Assembly (NCBI GenBank): GCA_947500055.1
Contig: CANMQO010000003.1
Location: 351,134 to 415,133, forward strand
Length of the DNA: 64,000 nt
Direction of reading: 5' to 3'
Source: an uncultured Paracoccaceae bacterium
GTDB taxonomy: Bacteria; Pseudomonadota; Alphaproteobacteria; Rhodobacterales; Rhodobacteraceae
Shown here: one piece after another, positions 10,368-19,872 of the stretch
How the letters are laid out: every line of letters begins with the position of its first letter
How positions within the stretch are numbered: the stretch's first letter is position 1
Translations under genes and position numbers: made by a program
The notes under the pieces: generated by a model
Database searches by the model: none
What the model was told of the DNA's origin: nothing
What the model saw: the letters and a program-made list of their open reading frames with translations, nothing else

Positions 10368-11132
10368 TTAGAACAGGTCGTACCAGATCGAACCGTCGTA
10401 ACAGCGCAGTTTTGCGCTACCGGAATCGAAATAGACGTCGCCTGCCACCGCGCTGACCGGTTCGGCACCCGGGGTCAGTGCCAATACTCCCGAAAACTGC
10501 GCCCGCCCTGATCCGGCAGAAATTGATAAGGCAGTGGTCCAAATGGAACCGTCGGCGGAAACTTTGATACTGAAATCATCCTCACCTGCCAAACCCATCT
10601 CAGCGCGGCCTGCAAACGCAGATTGATAAAGCAGGGATGCGGTATCCCCCACACTCGCCTTGTTGATCTTCAGCTGATGATCGCTCCCATCGTTATTCAG
10701 CAACGTCGCGTCGCTGGATACACTCAGGCGGTTGGTTGGGTCGGACGTGGCATTCACGCCCAGGCCGGGCAGGTTTTCCAGTGGGGGCAGTTCGCCCTGG
10801 GTCACCCAACTGCCACCTGTCAGCACCTGCATTGCGGCTATATCCTTTACCCATGCCTGCCAGCCATCCCGTGGTGCGACGAACAGCCAACCACCGCCAC
10901 GCCATGTGGCGATCATGTTATCCTGTCCGGTCCAATCGCCTGTCGCGCCCGTACCCAGCGCCCAGGCCTGGCCCTCATTCGCCGTTGCGGGCGGTGTGAT
11001 TGCTGTTGTGCTTTCAAGCGTCAGTTGGACGATCATATCCAACAGCTCGATAGCTTCATTATGGGTGATGTGTTTTTGCGCCTGCGCTGGCAGGATAAAT
11101 GGCAAGGACAGGTTTGGGGTCTGATCTGGCAT
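10368..11132 (-). CDS. DUF2793 domain protein
   Basis: A 254-residue protein. The ATG at 11130-11132 with GGAAGG upstream gives MPDQTPNLSLPFILPAQAQKH, the recognisable start of DUF2793 proteins, followed by HNEAIELLDMIVQL, then WRGGGWLFVAPRDGW near residue 100. The first 110 or so residues are the family domain; the remainder is Ser/Thr/Asp-rich, strand-like sequence ending in YDGSIWYDLF, resembling tail-fibre-like modules. The family is known from prophage and gene-transfer-agent surroundings in Rhodobacterales, but no phage gene is adjacent here. Function unknown. Confidence 0.72.
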   Translation of the reverse strand: MPDQTPNLSLPFILPAQAQKHITHNEAIELLDMIVQLTLESTTAITPPATANEGQAWALGTGATGDWTGQDNMIATWRGGGWLFVAPRDGWQAWVKDIAAMQVLTGGSWVTQGELPPLENLPGLGVNATSDPTNRLSVSSDATLLNNDGSDHQLKINKASVGDTASLLYQSAFAGRAEMGLAGEDDFSIKVSADGSIWTTALSISAGSGRAQFSGVLALTPGAEPVSAVAGDVYFDSGSAKLRCYDGSIWYDLF

Positions 11133-11381
11133 GAAAAGTGCGCCTTCCGCGATGAATGAAATCGCGCGCAGTATCGGAGCAGTTTCATAAACGATGCATT
11201 GCAGCACCGTACCGGTGTTCATGATCTGTTAAGGGCACTTGCTAAAACACAAAGAAAAACAGTCCTGTAATCGGTTCAAAGCCGCGGCTCATGCCCGTAG
11301 TTGCAGCCAATTCGGGCACTTCATCGCCACAATCGACGGTCATCCCCTGCAGCAACCTAAATGCGCGATGGGGGTCGAAGC

Positions 11382-13445
11382 ATGTCAGATGTACCAGCAA
11401 ATACGAACACAACTGCACAACTGAGTATTGGTCAGACAATCACCGGTGAAATTGACTTTGCCGGGGACAGAGATTGGGTTCGCATGGAACTGGCTGCCGG
11501 AGAATGGGTGCAGGTCACTCAGCGTGGGATAGGTTCCGATGGAATCGAAGATTCCTACCTGCGGGTCTACGATGCCAATGGCGCCCTGATAACCGGTGAT
11601 GATGAACTTTCCGCCTCAAACGCGAATTTTGACGCGGCTGTTACTTTTGGCGGCAATACCGCAGGCACCTATTATGTTGCCGCAGGCGGGTATCGGGACA
11701 ATCATAGTGGTGATTATTCCCTCAGCGCACGCGCGGTCGCAGCGCCAAGCGGCAATCCTGCCGACGCGCTGGATAGCGGGTCAAGACGGACCGACAGCGC
11801 AGTGTCAGTTTATTTTGTGCAATCCGGCGAGAGGGCGGCGTTTGGGCAAACGACAAGCACCGGTCAGGATGATATCGTGTCTGAGGGTTGGAATACCTAC
11901 GAAAAGTCACGGGCCTTGGCCGCTCTCAACTCTATCGCGGCAGTCACGGATCTAACCTTTACGGTTACCAACGATCCAAATGCAGACTTTCAACTTGTGC
12001 TCGATACCAATGAGTTGAACAACAATGGCTTACTTGGCTACTTCTATTTGCCGTCTGGTACGCGGCCCAGTGTCGGCGTCTTCAATGGCAATGGTATTGG
12101 TTGGGATGATGCATCCGGTGGCGGGCTGGATGCCGGTGGATTGGGTTATGCGACATTGGTTCACGAGTTCCTGCATGGCCTTGGCCTAGCACACCCGCAC
12201 GATTCTGATCAGCCAATCAGCGGAGTCCACACGAGCTTTCGCGACTATGGGGTCAGTGGACTGAATCAGGGCATCTACACCACCATGTCCTACAATGGCG
12301 GATACCAGACAACACCATCCTCCAGCTACAAGCGTGGAAACGAGGCAGGGCCAATGGCCTTGGACATCGCCGCGTTGCAAGCGCTCTACGGGGCAAACAA
12401 CAGCTTTGCATCCGGGAACAACATCTATGAGTTACCTGAGACAGGCGCCACCGCCTGGCAGGCAATCTGGGACACCGGCGGTAGCGACACGATTAGGTAT
12501 AGCGGAAGCCTGGACAGCACAATTGATCTGCGGGCAGCGACGCTGACCTATGAGATTGGCGGAGGCGGCTTTGTATCGTCTGCCGCAGGTGTCACCGGCG
12601 GCTATACAATCGCCAATGGCGTCACCATTGAAAATGCTGTGGGCGGCTCCGGCGCCGATGCGTTGATTGGAAATACTGCCAACAACATCCTGCAAGGCGG
12701 GGCAGGACATGACACCTTGGTCGGCGGTGGTGGAAATGACACGCTGGACGGTGGGGCAGACAATGACGCCATCACCGGGAACACTGGTGATGACTTGATC
12801 ATGGGAGGCGCTGGCAATGACACCGCGACCGGCGGCGCAGGGGACGATGATATCCTTGGCGGGACGGGCGATGACAGTTTGTCCGGGAACGCTGGCGCTG
12901 ATGAAATCGCTGTTGAAAGCGGAACAAATACGTTGCGGGGCAATAGCGGACGCGACCTCCTGAACGGTGGAACGGGGATTGATACGATCGACGGCGGCAG
13001 TGGCAACGATGTGATCACCGGTGGTGGTGGAAACGACAAGCTCATTGGCGGGCGTGGTGCAGATGACATCAACGGTGGCGACGGCGACGACCGAATCGAC
13101 GGTGGCTGGGGCGCCGACAGGCTGACCGGCGCATTGGGTGCCGATACATTTGTATTCAGCTTTCTTTCAGACAGCAGCAGTATTGCGCGCGATCAGGTGA
13201 CCGACTTCGAGACGGGGCAGGATCTGATCGATTTGCACCTGATCGACGCAAACAGCGATATCGCGGGCGATCAGGCATTTGTCTTCATCGGATCACTTGA
13301 GTTCTTTGCCAAGAGCCAGCTCCGGCTTACAACCGATGGCGCAGACACAATCGTGCAAGCTGATCGTGATGGCGATGGCGTCGCTGACCTGGAGATACTG
13401 CTTTCAGATGCAATTGGCCTTAGCGGTGCGGACTTCATTCTGTAG
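11382..13445 (+). CDS. Secreted M10-type metallopeptidase with RTX repeats
   Basis: A 687-residue secreted protease candidate. Residues about 10-120 form a pre-peptidase C-type beta domain (GQTITGEIDFAGDRDWVRMEL...TYYVAAGGY pattern). The catalytic domain carries the zinc site HEFLHGLGLAH at residues 261-271 and a Met-turn MSYNG near 302, as in serralysins. From about residue 420 to 590 there are many GGxGxDx nonapeptides that bind calcium, and the C-terminus ends in an uncleaved type I secretion-like tail (GADFIL). ATG 11382 is chosen because no family similarity lies upstream. No type I exporter is in the window. Its end overlaps the mutase gene on the other strand by 11 bp. Confidence 0.87.
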   Translation: MSDVPANTNTTAQLSIGQTITGEIDFAGDRDWVRMELAAGEWVQVTQRGIGSDGIEDSYLRVYDANGALITGDDELSASNANFDAAVTFGGNTAGTYYVAAGGYRDNHSGDYSLSARAVAAPSGNPADALDSGSRRTDSAVSVYFVQSGERAAFGQTTSTGQDDIVSEGWNTYEKSRALAALNSIAAVTDLTFTVTNDPNADFQLVLDTNELNNNGLLGYFYLPSGTRPSVGVFNGNGIGWDDASGGGLDAGGLGYATLVHEFLHGLGLAHPHDSDQPISGVHTSFRDYGVSGLNQGIYTTMSYNGGYQTTPSSSYKRGNEAGPMALDIAALQALYGANNSFASGNNIYELPETGATAWQAIWDTGGSDTIRYSGSLDSTIDLRAATLTYEIGGGGFVSSAAGVTGGYTIANGVTIENAVGGSGADALIGNTANNILQGGAGHDTLVGGGGNDTLDGGADNDAITGNTGDDLIMGGAGNDTATGGAGDDDILGGTGDDSLSGNAGADEIAVESGTNTLRGNSGRDLLNGGTGIDTIDGGSGNDVITGGGGNDKLIGGRGADDINGGDGDDRIDGGWGADRLTGALGADTFVFSFLSDSSSIARDQVTDFETGQDLIDLHLIDANSDIAGDQAFVFIGSLEFFAKSQLRLTTDGADTIVQADRDGDGVADLEILLSDAIGLSGADFIL

Positions 13446-14820
13446 GGCTGTCAAAAACCGACCGTAGTTGCGCCAATCCCTGCGATAGCATCTCATTCGC
13501 CAGAACGGGGGTTTCTGCTTCTACATAGCAGCGCAATTCGGGCGCGTTGCCAGATGGGCGTAAATGCACAATGCGCCCATTCGCGAGGGTCATGCGCAAC
13601 CCGTCATCAGTATTGACAGCTTCTTCTGCTGCTCCAAAAGGGGCAAGAAATGCGGCCCGCCGTGCCGAGTCATCACGCAACTCCTCGACAAATGCCAGGG
13701 AGCGATCTGTTGGCACGTCTTGTAGCCTGTCGGCAGCGGTGAACCGCGGAGGTTGACTGGCGACCAAAGCGCTGACACTGGTGTCACGTGCCGCGGCAAG
13801 GCAAGCCAGAATGGGCAAAACCGCATCCCGTGTCAGCAATGAAGGCAAAGGACCGGTCGGACCTTCCGCATCAAAACCCAGCAGGAAACCACCATTTGCC
13901 TCATAACCGACAACCCGGTTTGGATTGGCCGACATACCGGCAATCACATAGGGCGATCCAATGCGCGTGCGGACCACCGTTTCAAACTTGCCCATCTGCG
14001 CAACACCTGTATTTGATGAAATCGGCGTGACAACTGTAGCGGCGCCAAGCAAAGCAGCTGTGATCTGCCCGAGAATATCACCAACAACGATGTTGCCCGT
14101 CTCATCCGCGACCAAGGGCCGGTCACCGTCCGCATCCGTCGAAATGATGGCATCAACAGCGTGCTCCGCTGCCCAATCATTTAACTGCGCCCTAACCGGG
14201 GCGGATACAGCTTCTGTATCCACCGGAATAAACACGTCGGATCTGCCCAGCATGACAACCTGCGCACCAAGCCGGGTCAGAAGATCGGCCATAAGATCCC
14301 GCCCCACCGCACTATGGGCGTAAAGGCCGATACACATCCCCAGCAAACTATCGGCAAATGCCAGAACGTAACGATCTAGATAGCTTTGGGCGACAGTTTC
14401 CGATTGAGTCACCGAAGCTCGCTGTGTGGCTGGCGCCGTGGCACCCAAGGCCGCAACAATAGACGCCTCATGTTCTTTGGTAATCTCGCCTGCGGGGGTG
14501 TAAAACTTCAACCCATTGCGATCCGCCGGGATGTGACTGCCGGTAATCATCACCGCTGCTGCACCATCCTGCATCGCGGCAAGGGCCAAGGCCGGAGTCG
14601 GCACCGGGCCACATTGGGTCACCGTGATACCACGCATCCGGGCTGCTTCCGTCACCATGTCCGAAATGTCTGGCGACGACGCCCGTAAATCATGACCGAC
14701 AAAAAGGCCGGTACCCATATCGCAGGATTTGATGAACGCGCCGACATGATCATCAACGCAGGCTGCTGTCAGTTCCGTGACCAAACCACGCAGGCCGCTT
14801 GTGCCAAATTTCGGTGCCAT
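13435..14820 (-). CDS. Phosphomannomutase/phosphoglucomutase family
   Basis: A 461-residue phosphohexomutase. It begins KFGTSGLRG, has the phosphoserine loop TGSHIPADRNG with the catalytic serine at residue 95, the metal-binding DADGDRP near 227, and the sugar-phosphate loop RPSGNAPELRCYVEA near the end. These match the alpha-D-phosphohexomutase fold; the active-site loop reads TGSHIP rather than the common TASHNP. Together with manC (27.3 kb) and two export genes it probably supplies GDP-mannose or another sugar nucleotide for polysaccharide, though glucose-1-phosphate formation cannot be excluded. Confidence 0.82.
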   Translation of the reverse strand: MAPKFGTSGLRGLVTELTAACVDDHVGAFIKSCDMGTGLFVGHDLRASSPDISDMVTEAARMRGITVTQCGPVPTPALALAAMQDGAAAVMITGSHIPADRNGLKFYTPAGEITKEHEASIVAALGATAPATQRASVTQSETVAQSYLDRYVLAFADSLLGMCIGLYAHSAVGRDLMADLLTRLGAQVVMLGRSDVFIPVDTEAVSAPVRAQLNDWAAEHAVDAIISTDADGDRPLVADETGNIVVGDILGQITAALLGAATVVTPISSNTGVAQMGKFETVVRTRIGSPYVIAGMSANPNRVVGYEANGGFLLGFDAEGPTGPLPSLLTRDAVLPILACLAAARDTSVSALVASQPPRFTAADRLQDVPTDRSLAFVEELRDDSARRAAFLAPFGAAEEAVNTDDGLRMTLANGRIVHLRPSGNAPELRCYVEAETPVLANEMLSQGLAQLRSVFDSPTE

Positions 14821-15038
14821 ATCAACCTCAAGACATTGAATTAGAACGACACTAGCGCGTCATGTGCAATGGCTACAACGGCAAACGGTCCACGGTTGAT
14901 TCAAATGCCCCATGGGTTTGAGCCAATTGAAACCCAAGAACCACTGATCTGCCCCAATTCGGTCAATGCGCGGCCCACCCGGTTTTGCATCCTCATCTGG
15001 CAAAGCGAACGCATCCGGTCCTGGGGGGGACCAGCGAA

Positions 15039-17294
15039 ATGCCAACACTCAATCTGATAAACCACGTTACCGTCGTTGCCGATCAAGCACATTCACAAAT
15101 CACTGATCTGACAATCGTCGACAGCAGTGGCGGTCCATTTCTTATCAGCACAACACGTTATGATGGTGTCCTGGAAAGTTGGCAAATCGGTGCAAGCGGG
15201 CTCGCGTCGCTCGACCGTATCACATTCAACGGTGGCTATCAGCCGGGCGGCAACGCGACGCTAAGCACCGTCAGTTTTGCCGGTAACGATGGCGTCCTGA
15301 TTGGTGGCGGCAGCAATGGGGACTTGCAAACCCTCGGGCTGAACAGCGATGGAACCTTTGCCACAGCCAACACGCTGTCGGCGCTTCCCGCGTCGCTTGA
15401 TGGCTTCCGGAACGGCACACATATTAGCTTTGATGATGGCACACAGATTATCTATGGCGGCGTAACAGGGGTGGCCGGAATCTGGCAACTGTCCTTTGAC
15501 GCCAGCGGCACATTTACAGGACATCAGACGACGCTGAGCGGAGCAACTGGTTATGCCGATCAGGTTTCGGCATCTGCCGCAGTTCAAATTGGTGGGCAGG
15601 ACTACCTTTTGACAGCCAATCCGATGCAAAACGGGGTGACAAGTTGGGCGGTTGGGTCAGACGGTTCAACGGTTGCTGCCGATCACGTTAATTCTGATGA
15701 CGGCCTATGGATCAGCGCGCCCAGCGCTATGGAACTGACCGAAGTTGGCGGCACGACTTATGCGATCGTGGCCGCGGCAGGCAGCAGCACGTTGAGTGTG
15801 ATGGAGGTTGGTGCTGACGGCAGTCTGTCAATGCGGGACCACGTTCTTGATGACCTGACATCGCGGTTCGGGGGAGTAACATCGCTTGAGGTTGTGCGGC
15901 ACCAGGGACAGACCTACGTGGTCGCTGGTGGTGCTGACGACGGCATCTCCGTCTTTGTTCTGCTCGAAGGCGGACAGCTCATGGCGAGGGCGCATATTGC
16001 CGACAGCAACGACATGAGCCTTGATAATGTCAGCGCCATTGCCGTGCAGGGCCGGGGCAACGGGTTGGATATTTACGTGGCCAGCAGCAGCGAAACTGGG
16101 GTGACGCAATTACGCTTTGATGCGGGTACGCCTGGCGTAACCAACACGGCGGCAATTGGTGGTGGTTTGCTTTCAGGCACATCGGGCAATGACATTCTAC
16201 AGGGTCTTATTGGCAATGATCAGATCACAGCCGGCAACGGCGATGACATATTGCGCGATGGGGATGGCAGCGACACATTGACAGGAGGCGCCGGGGCGGA
16301 TGTCTTTGTGATGTCGCGCGATGGGTTGGCCGACACGATTACCGATTTCACACTGGGCGAAGACAAGCTGGATCTGTCGCTGTGGCCGATGTTGCGGGAC
16401 ATCAGCCAGCTTGCCTTTTCGATTCAATCTTACGGTATGAATGTTGTTTATGGTGATGAATTGCTCGTGGTCCGCAGTGCGGATGGCAACTACATCGACT
16501 ACCGGCTGCTTGATAACGCATCAGTAATTGGTGCAGGGACCCGTATCTCGACGATGATCGAACCGGGTTATCCAGGACCAGCCACACCAACACCGGATCC
16601 CAACGCACCGCCCACAACTCCTTCAGCCGATGATGCGGGAGCCGTCGGAAGCATGACAGATAGCATTGCGGTGATGACCGGTCATGGTTTCAGCACTTTG
16701 CGCAGCGCTATTTCAGAAGACGGCGGAAACCCACCCGCCGCGCGGGTATTGGGTGCTGATAACGTGGTCACCGGCACGTTCGGAAACGATGCCATCCATG
16801 GGACAGACACGATGGATATTCTGCTTGCTGGGGCCGGGAATGACATCGTGCATGGGGGCGGCGGTGACGATATCCTATTGGGTCGCGCCGGGGATGATGA
16901 ACTGCGCGGTGACGCAGGGGGTGACCTGCTCATTGGCGGGACGGGAGAGGATCATCTGCAAGGTGGAAGCGGGCATGATGTGCTGCATGGCGGAGCAGAT
17001 GATGACGTCTTGGAAGGCGGTCTGGGCGACGATATTCTGTTTGGTGAAACGGGAGCTGATACATTCATTTTTAACGGCGGAACCGATGTTATCTCAGACT
17101 ATGAACAAGGGGTGGATGCCATCACGCTTGACGCATCAATCTGGACAGGGCTGCTGTCGGCGGAAGATATTTTGACCGTCTATGGCAGCATCGAAGAAGA
17201 TCGCGCAACGATTGATCTGGGCGATGGCAACGTCCTGCAGGTTATCGGCGTCACCGACTTTGACACCTTTGCGGCTGATATAGCGATATTCTGA
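15039..17294 (+). CDS. RTX calcium-binding protein with beta-propeller-like N-terminus
   Basis: A 751-residue protein, probably exported by a type I system. I start it at ATG 15039, with GGGGGG nine to fifteen bases upstream; a TTG in frame at 14985 is less likely. Residues about 1-370 are repeated strand-rich units with TWxxGxxG-like blades (SWQIGASGLASLDRI, SWAVGSDGSTVAADHV, VMEVGADGSLSMRDHV), suggesting a propeller. GGxGxDx repeats come in two blocks, about residues 380-425 and 585-680, split by a Pro/Thr linker (PATPTPDPNAPPTTP). The ends of both blocks show the DTFIFNGG/ITDF pattern of RTX terminal caps. Function unknown; adhesion or matrix role possible. Confidence 0.75.
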   Translation: MPTLNLINHVTVVADQAHSQITDLTIVDSSGGPFLISTTRYDGVLESWQIGASGLASLDRITFNGGYQPGGNATLSTVSFAGNDGVLIGGGSNGDLQTLGLNSDGTFATANTLSALPASLDGFRNGTHISFDDGTQIIYGGVTGVAGIWQLSFDASGTFTGHQTTLSGATGYADQVSASAAVQIGGQDYLLTANPMQNGVTSWAVGSDGSTVAADHVNSDDGLWISAPSAMELTEVGGTTYAIVAAAGSSTLSVMEVGADGSLSMRDHVLDDLTSRFGGVTSLEVVRHQGQTYVVAGGADDGISVFVLLEGGQLMARAHIADSNDMSLDNVSAIAVQGRGNGLDIYVASSSETGVTQLRFDAGTPGVTNTAAIGGGLLSGTSGNDILQGLIGNDQITAGNGDDILRDGDGSDTLTGGAGADVFVMSRDGLADTITDFTLGEDKLDLSLWPMLRDISQLAFSIQSYGMNVVYGDELLVVRSADGNYIDYRLLDNASVIGAGTRISTMIEPGYPGPATPTPDPNAPPTTPSADDAGAVGSMTDSIAVMTGHGFSTLRSAISEDGGNPPAARVLGADNVVTGTFGNDAIHGTDTMDILLAGAGNDIVHGGGGDDILLGRAGDDELRGDAGGDLLIGGTGEDHLQGGSGHDVLHGGADDDVLEGGLGDDILFGETGADTFIFNGGTDVISDYEQGVDAITLDASIWTGLLSAEDILTVYGSIEEDRATIDLGDGNVLQVIGVTDFDTFAADIAIF

Positions 17295-17343
17295 CCTATG
17301 GCTTCGAATGCGCCGGTCGACTTCGCTCAATGACCGGGCAACT

Positions 17344-18465
17344 TTAGTTTCGAAGCGCAGAGACCGTGTTGAAGATATTCAGTACCGTAAAGGCAGAGCC
17401 AAGCGCGCTTTCGGTGCCGTAGACCAGATCATTCGGCTGAATCTTGAACTGGGCAGCAGAAAACAGACCGTCTGCCGAAGTCAGGTCCAGCGTGAACACA
17501 ACACGATCTCGTGGCGGACCGGAACCATCGCTGCGGATCTGTGCCACATCATATTCGCGCAAAACCAGAATACCCTCGGGATTGGCGCGGGTCGGGTTCA
17601 CACCACCCACAATCGCAATAGCATCAAGCGCGCTGACCTCTTCTTTCGGGAATGGGTGAATGGCCTGTGTCCCTGTCGCCCCCAATGACAGGAATGTCCT
17701 GTCTTCGGCTTCGACGATAATCCGGTCGCCGCCGCGCACGTTGGTGTCAAGAGCCGGATTGGACAGTAGCCGATCATAGGAGATACCGAACACTTCGTTT
17801 CCACGTGCCAGTTTGACCTGTGGATTGACCAGATCAGGGGGCACACCACCAGCCAGAGATAACAGATCCAGCAGTTTCACGTTGCGATATGCCAAAGGGT
17901 AAATTCCGGGGACACCAACACCGGTTACGATATTCGCCGTGTTGGCACGACCCGGGGCCGCGATCAATTGCACTTGCGCCGAGGGGATCGTCTGCGTCAA
18001 TTCCTCCTCAATCCGTTGGCGGGCGGTTTCAGGAGCCATGCCCGAAACTTTCAGACTACCGATATAAGGCACGAAAATCTGACCGTTCGAACTGACCTCA
18101 ACCTCTTGCAACGGTGTCACCCGCTGCCCCGTGCCCGACAAAAGCGAATTTTCCTCGGCATCCCAAACGGTCAACTGCAATTTATCGCCGGGCGCGATGA
18201 TCATTGATGTGGCGGCTTGCCTGTCGTTGATCCACCGATAATGGCGCGTGCCCAGATCGGGCCAAGACTTCAAAACCGGCAAGGTTTCACGGGTGACTTC
18301 AAAGACAGCGAAATCATAAGTCCGCTCGACGGTACCGTCTTCGTTCTTGTCAATCGAAGAAGCGGCGAGCACTTCGGCCTGGAACCCAGCGCCCCGAGGC
18401 AGACCGCAACCGGCCAGACCAAAACACAGCATTGCTGCAAAAACAAAGCGGATGTGCAACAGCAT
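17344..18465 (-). CDS. Outer-membrane polysaccharide export lipoprotein (Wza/OPX family)
   Basis: A 373-residue lipoprotein with lipobox LAGC (lipidated cysteine at residue 20). The Poly_export domain starts near residue 90 (IIAPGDKLQLTVWD), with VSSNGQIFVPYIGSLKVSGM, and two SLBB-like domains follow (GVGVPGIYPLAYRNVKLLDLLSLAGG and GATGTQAIHPF...LDAIAIVGGV). These proteins form the outer-membrane channel for capsular or exopolysaccharide. No Wzc-type kinase or flippase is adjacent. It is convergent with the propeller-RTX gene. A second, shorter member is at 28965. Confidence 0.85.
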   Translation of the reverse strand: MLLHIRFVFAAMLCFGLAGCGLPRGAGFQAEVLAASSIDKNEDGTVERTYDFAVFEVTRETLPVLKSWPDLGTRHYRWINDRQAATSMIIAPGDKLQLTVWDAEENSLLSGTGQRVTPLQEVEVSSNGQIFVPYIGSLKVSGMAPETARQRIEEELTQTIPSAQVQLIAAPGRANTANIVTGVGVPGIYPLAYRNVKLLDLLSLAGGVPPDLVNPQVKLARGNEVFGISYDRLLSNPALDTNVRGGDRIIVEAEDRTFLSLGATGTQAIHPFPKEEVSALDAIAIVGGVNPTRANPEGILVLREYDVAQIRSDGSGPPRDRVVFTLDLTSADGLFSAAQFKIQPNDLVYGTESALGSAFTVLNIFNTVSALRN

Positions 18466-18542
18466 GAGACCTCTTCATTTCATCGTCCCCTGCCTATGCG
18501 GAAAAGGGCGATCAACTACTCGTTTCTATTTTAGATACAGTA

Positions 18543-19646
18543 CTAACCAATTTGCCCTCGAATACCACCCGTCTGGCCACGATCTAAAAGAAGGTGGTCA
18601 AGAATGACACAGGCCATCATCGCCTCACCCACAGGCACAGCCCTGATCCCGACGCATGGATCATGCCGCCCCTTGGTGATCACCTCTGTTGGCGTGCCAT
18701 CCATTCGGATCGACTGACGCGGCGACAGAATTGATGATGTGGGCTTTACCGCAAAGCGGACCACGATGTCCTGCCCGGTGCTGATCCCACCCAGAATGCC
18801 ACCCGCATGGTTTGAGCTGTATTCCGGGCCGCCCTGCCCCATGAAAATCTCATCCGCATTGTCGCGCCCCGTCAGGGCAGCGGCGGCCATACCTTCACCA
18901 ATCTCGACCCCCTTGACCGCGTTGATCGACATCATCGCGGCAGCAAGATCCGTATCCAGCTTGGCGTAGATCGGAGCACCGATACCTGCCGGGACACCCC
19001 GCGCGACCACCTCGATGATGGCACCGACGGAGTTGTGGTCATCCTTGCGCAGCCATTGCAAGTATTCTTCCCACTCCTTGGCAGCGGCGGCATCGGGGCA
19101 GAAGAAATCATTCTGATCGATCTGCGCCCAATCAATGCGCGTCGGGTCGATCTGCTTGGCACCCATCTGGGTCATATAGCCCTTGATCTGGACATTCGGG
19201 GCAATCGCCTTGATCGCCTCGCGGGCAACACCACCGGCCGCAACACGCGACGCGGTTTCGCGCGCCGACGACCGGCCGCCACCGCGATAATCGCGCAGCC
19301 CATATTTCTGATGATAGGTGATGTCGGCATGACCGGGGCGGAACGTATTGGCAATATCGCCGTAATCCTTGGATCGCTGATCGGTATTGCGGATCATCAA
19401 CTGGATCGGCGTGCCAGTCGTCTGGCCTTCAAACACGCCCGACAGGATTTCCACCGCATCGGGTTCATTGCGCTGGGTGGTGTTCTTGTTCAGGCCGGGG
19501 CGGCGCTTATCCATCCATTGCTGGATCATCGCGGGCTCCAACGGCACACTCGGCGGGCAACCGTCTACTGTTGCCCCCAATGCAGGCCCATGGCTTTCGC
19601 CCCAAGTCGTAAACCGGAAAAGATGGCCAAAACTGTTGATTGACAT
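18543..19646 (-). CDS. aroC: Chorismate synthase
   Basis: A 367-residue enzyme converting 5-enolpyruvylshikimate 3-phosphate to chorismate with reduced FMN, the last common step of aromatic amino-acid synthesis. Signatures are GESHG near residue 17, the RPGHAD stretch near 105, [10 protein letters not shown] near 125, and the C-terminal [17 protein letters not shown]. Length and motifs are complete. It is divergent from the riboswitch-thiBPQ unit. Confidence 0.96.
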   Translation of the reverse strand: MSINSFGHLFRFTTWGESHGPALGATVDGCPPSVPLEPAMIQQWMDKRRPGLNKNTTQRNEPDAVEILSGVFEGQTTGTPIQLMIRNTDQRSKDYGDIANTFRPGHADITYHQKYGLRDYRGGGRSSARETASRVAAGGVAREAIKAIAPNVQIKGYMTQMGAKQIDPTRIDWAQIDQNDFFCPDAAAAKEWEEYLQWLRKDDHNSVGAIIEVVARGVPAGIGAPIYAKLDTDLAAAMMSINAVKGVEIGEGMAAAALTGRDNADEIFMGQGGPEYSSNHAGGILGGISTGQDIVVRFAVKPTSSILSPRQSIRMDGTPTEVITKGRHDPCVGIRAVPVGEAMMACVILDHLLLDRGQTGGIRGQIG

Positions 19647-19739
19647 GCGCGTCCCCTTTGCCGTGTGGGTCTAGCGGGCGCGACAATCAGGCTCAAGAGG
19701 TTTCCCTTGCCCCCGGACCCAATCCATCCTAGCTAAGGC

Positions 19740-19824
19740 GCACCTCGGGGGGCCAAGACTGGCTGAGATGCTTCATAGCGGACCCGTTGAACCTGAACCG
19801 GTTAAGACCGGCGGAGGGAAGGTT
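19740..19824 (+). promoter_or_regulatory. TPP riboswitch (thi box)
   Basis: The element has the conserved CTGAGA at 19763-19768, then ACCCGTTGAACCTGA (19782-19796) and the CCGGTTAAGACCGGCGGAGGGAA end that together define the TPP aptamer. It lies about 50 bases before thiB, whose Shine-Dalgarno is TTGGAGGA. Binding thiamine diphosphate would turn off the thiamine uptake operon; whether by blocking translation or ending transcription is not obvious from the short spacer. Confidence 0.93.
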
Positions 19825-19872
19825 TAGCACGACGCTATCCCCCAAATCCGCCCGTCGCATTTGGAGGATACG

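Noticed and set aside
15039..17294. RTX coding repeats as a DNA tandem repeat or CRISPR-like array
   Set aside because: The periodic GGNGGNGAT-like DNA is explained by the GGxGxDx protein repeats.
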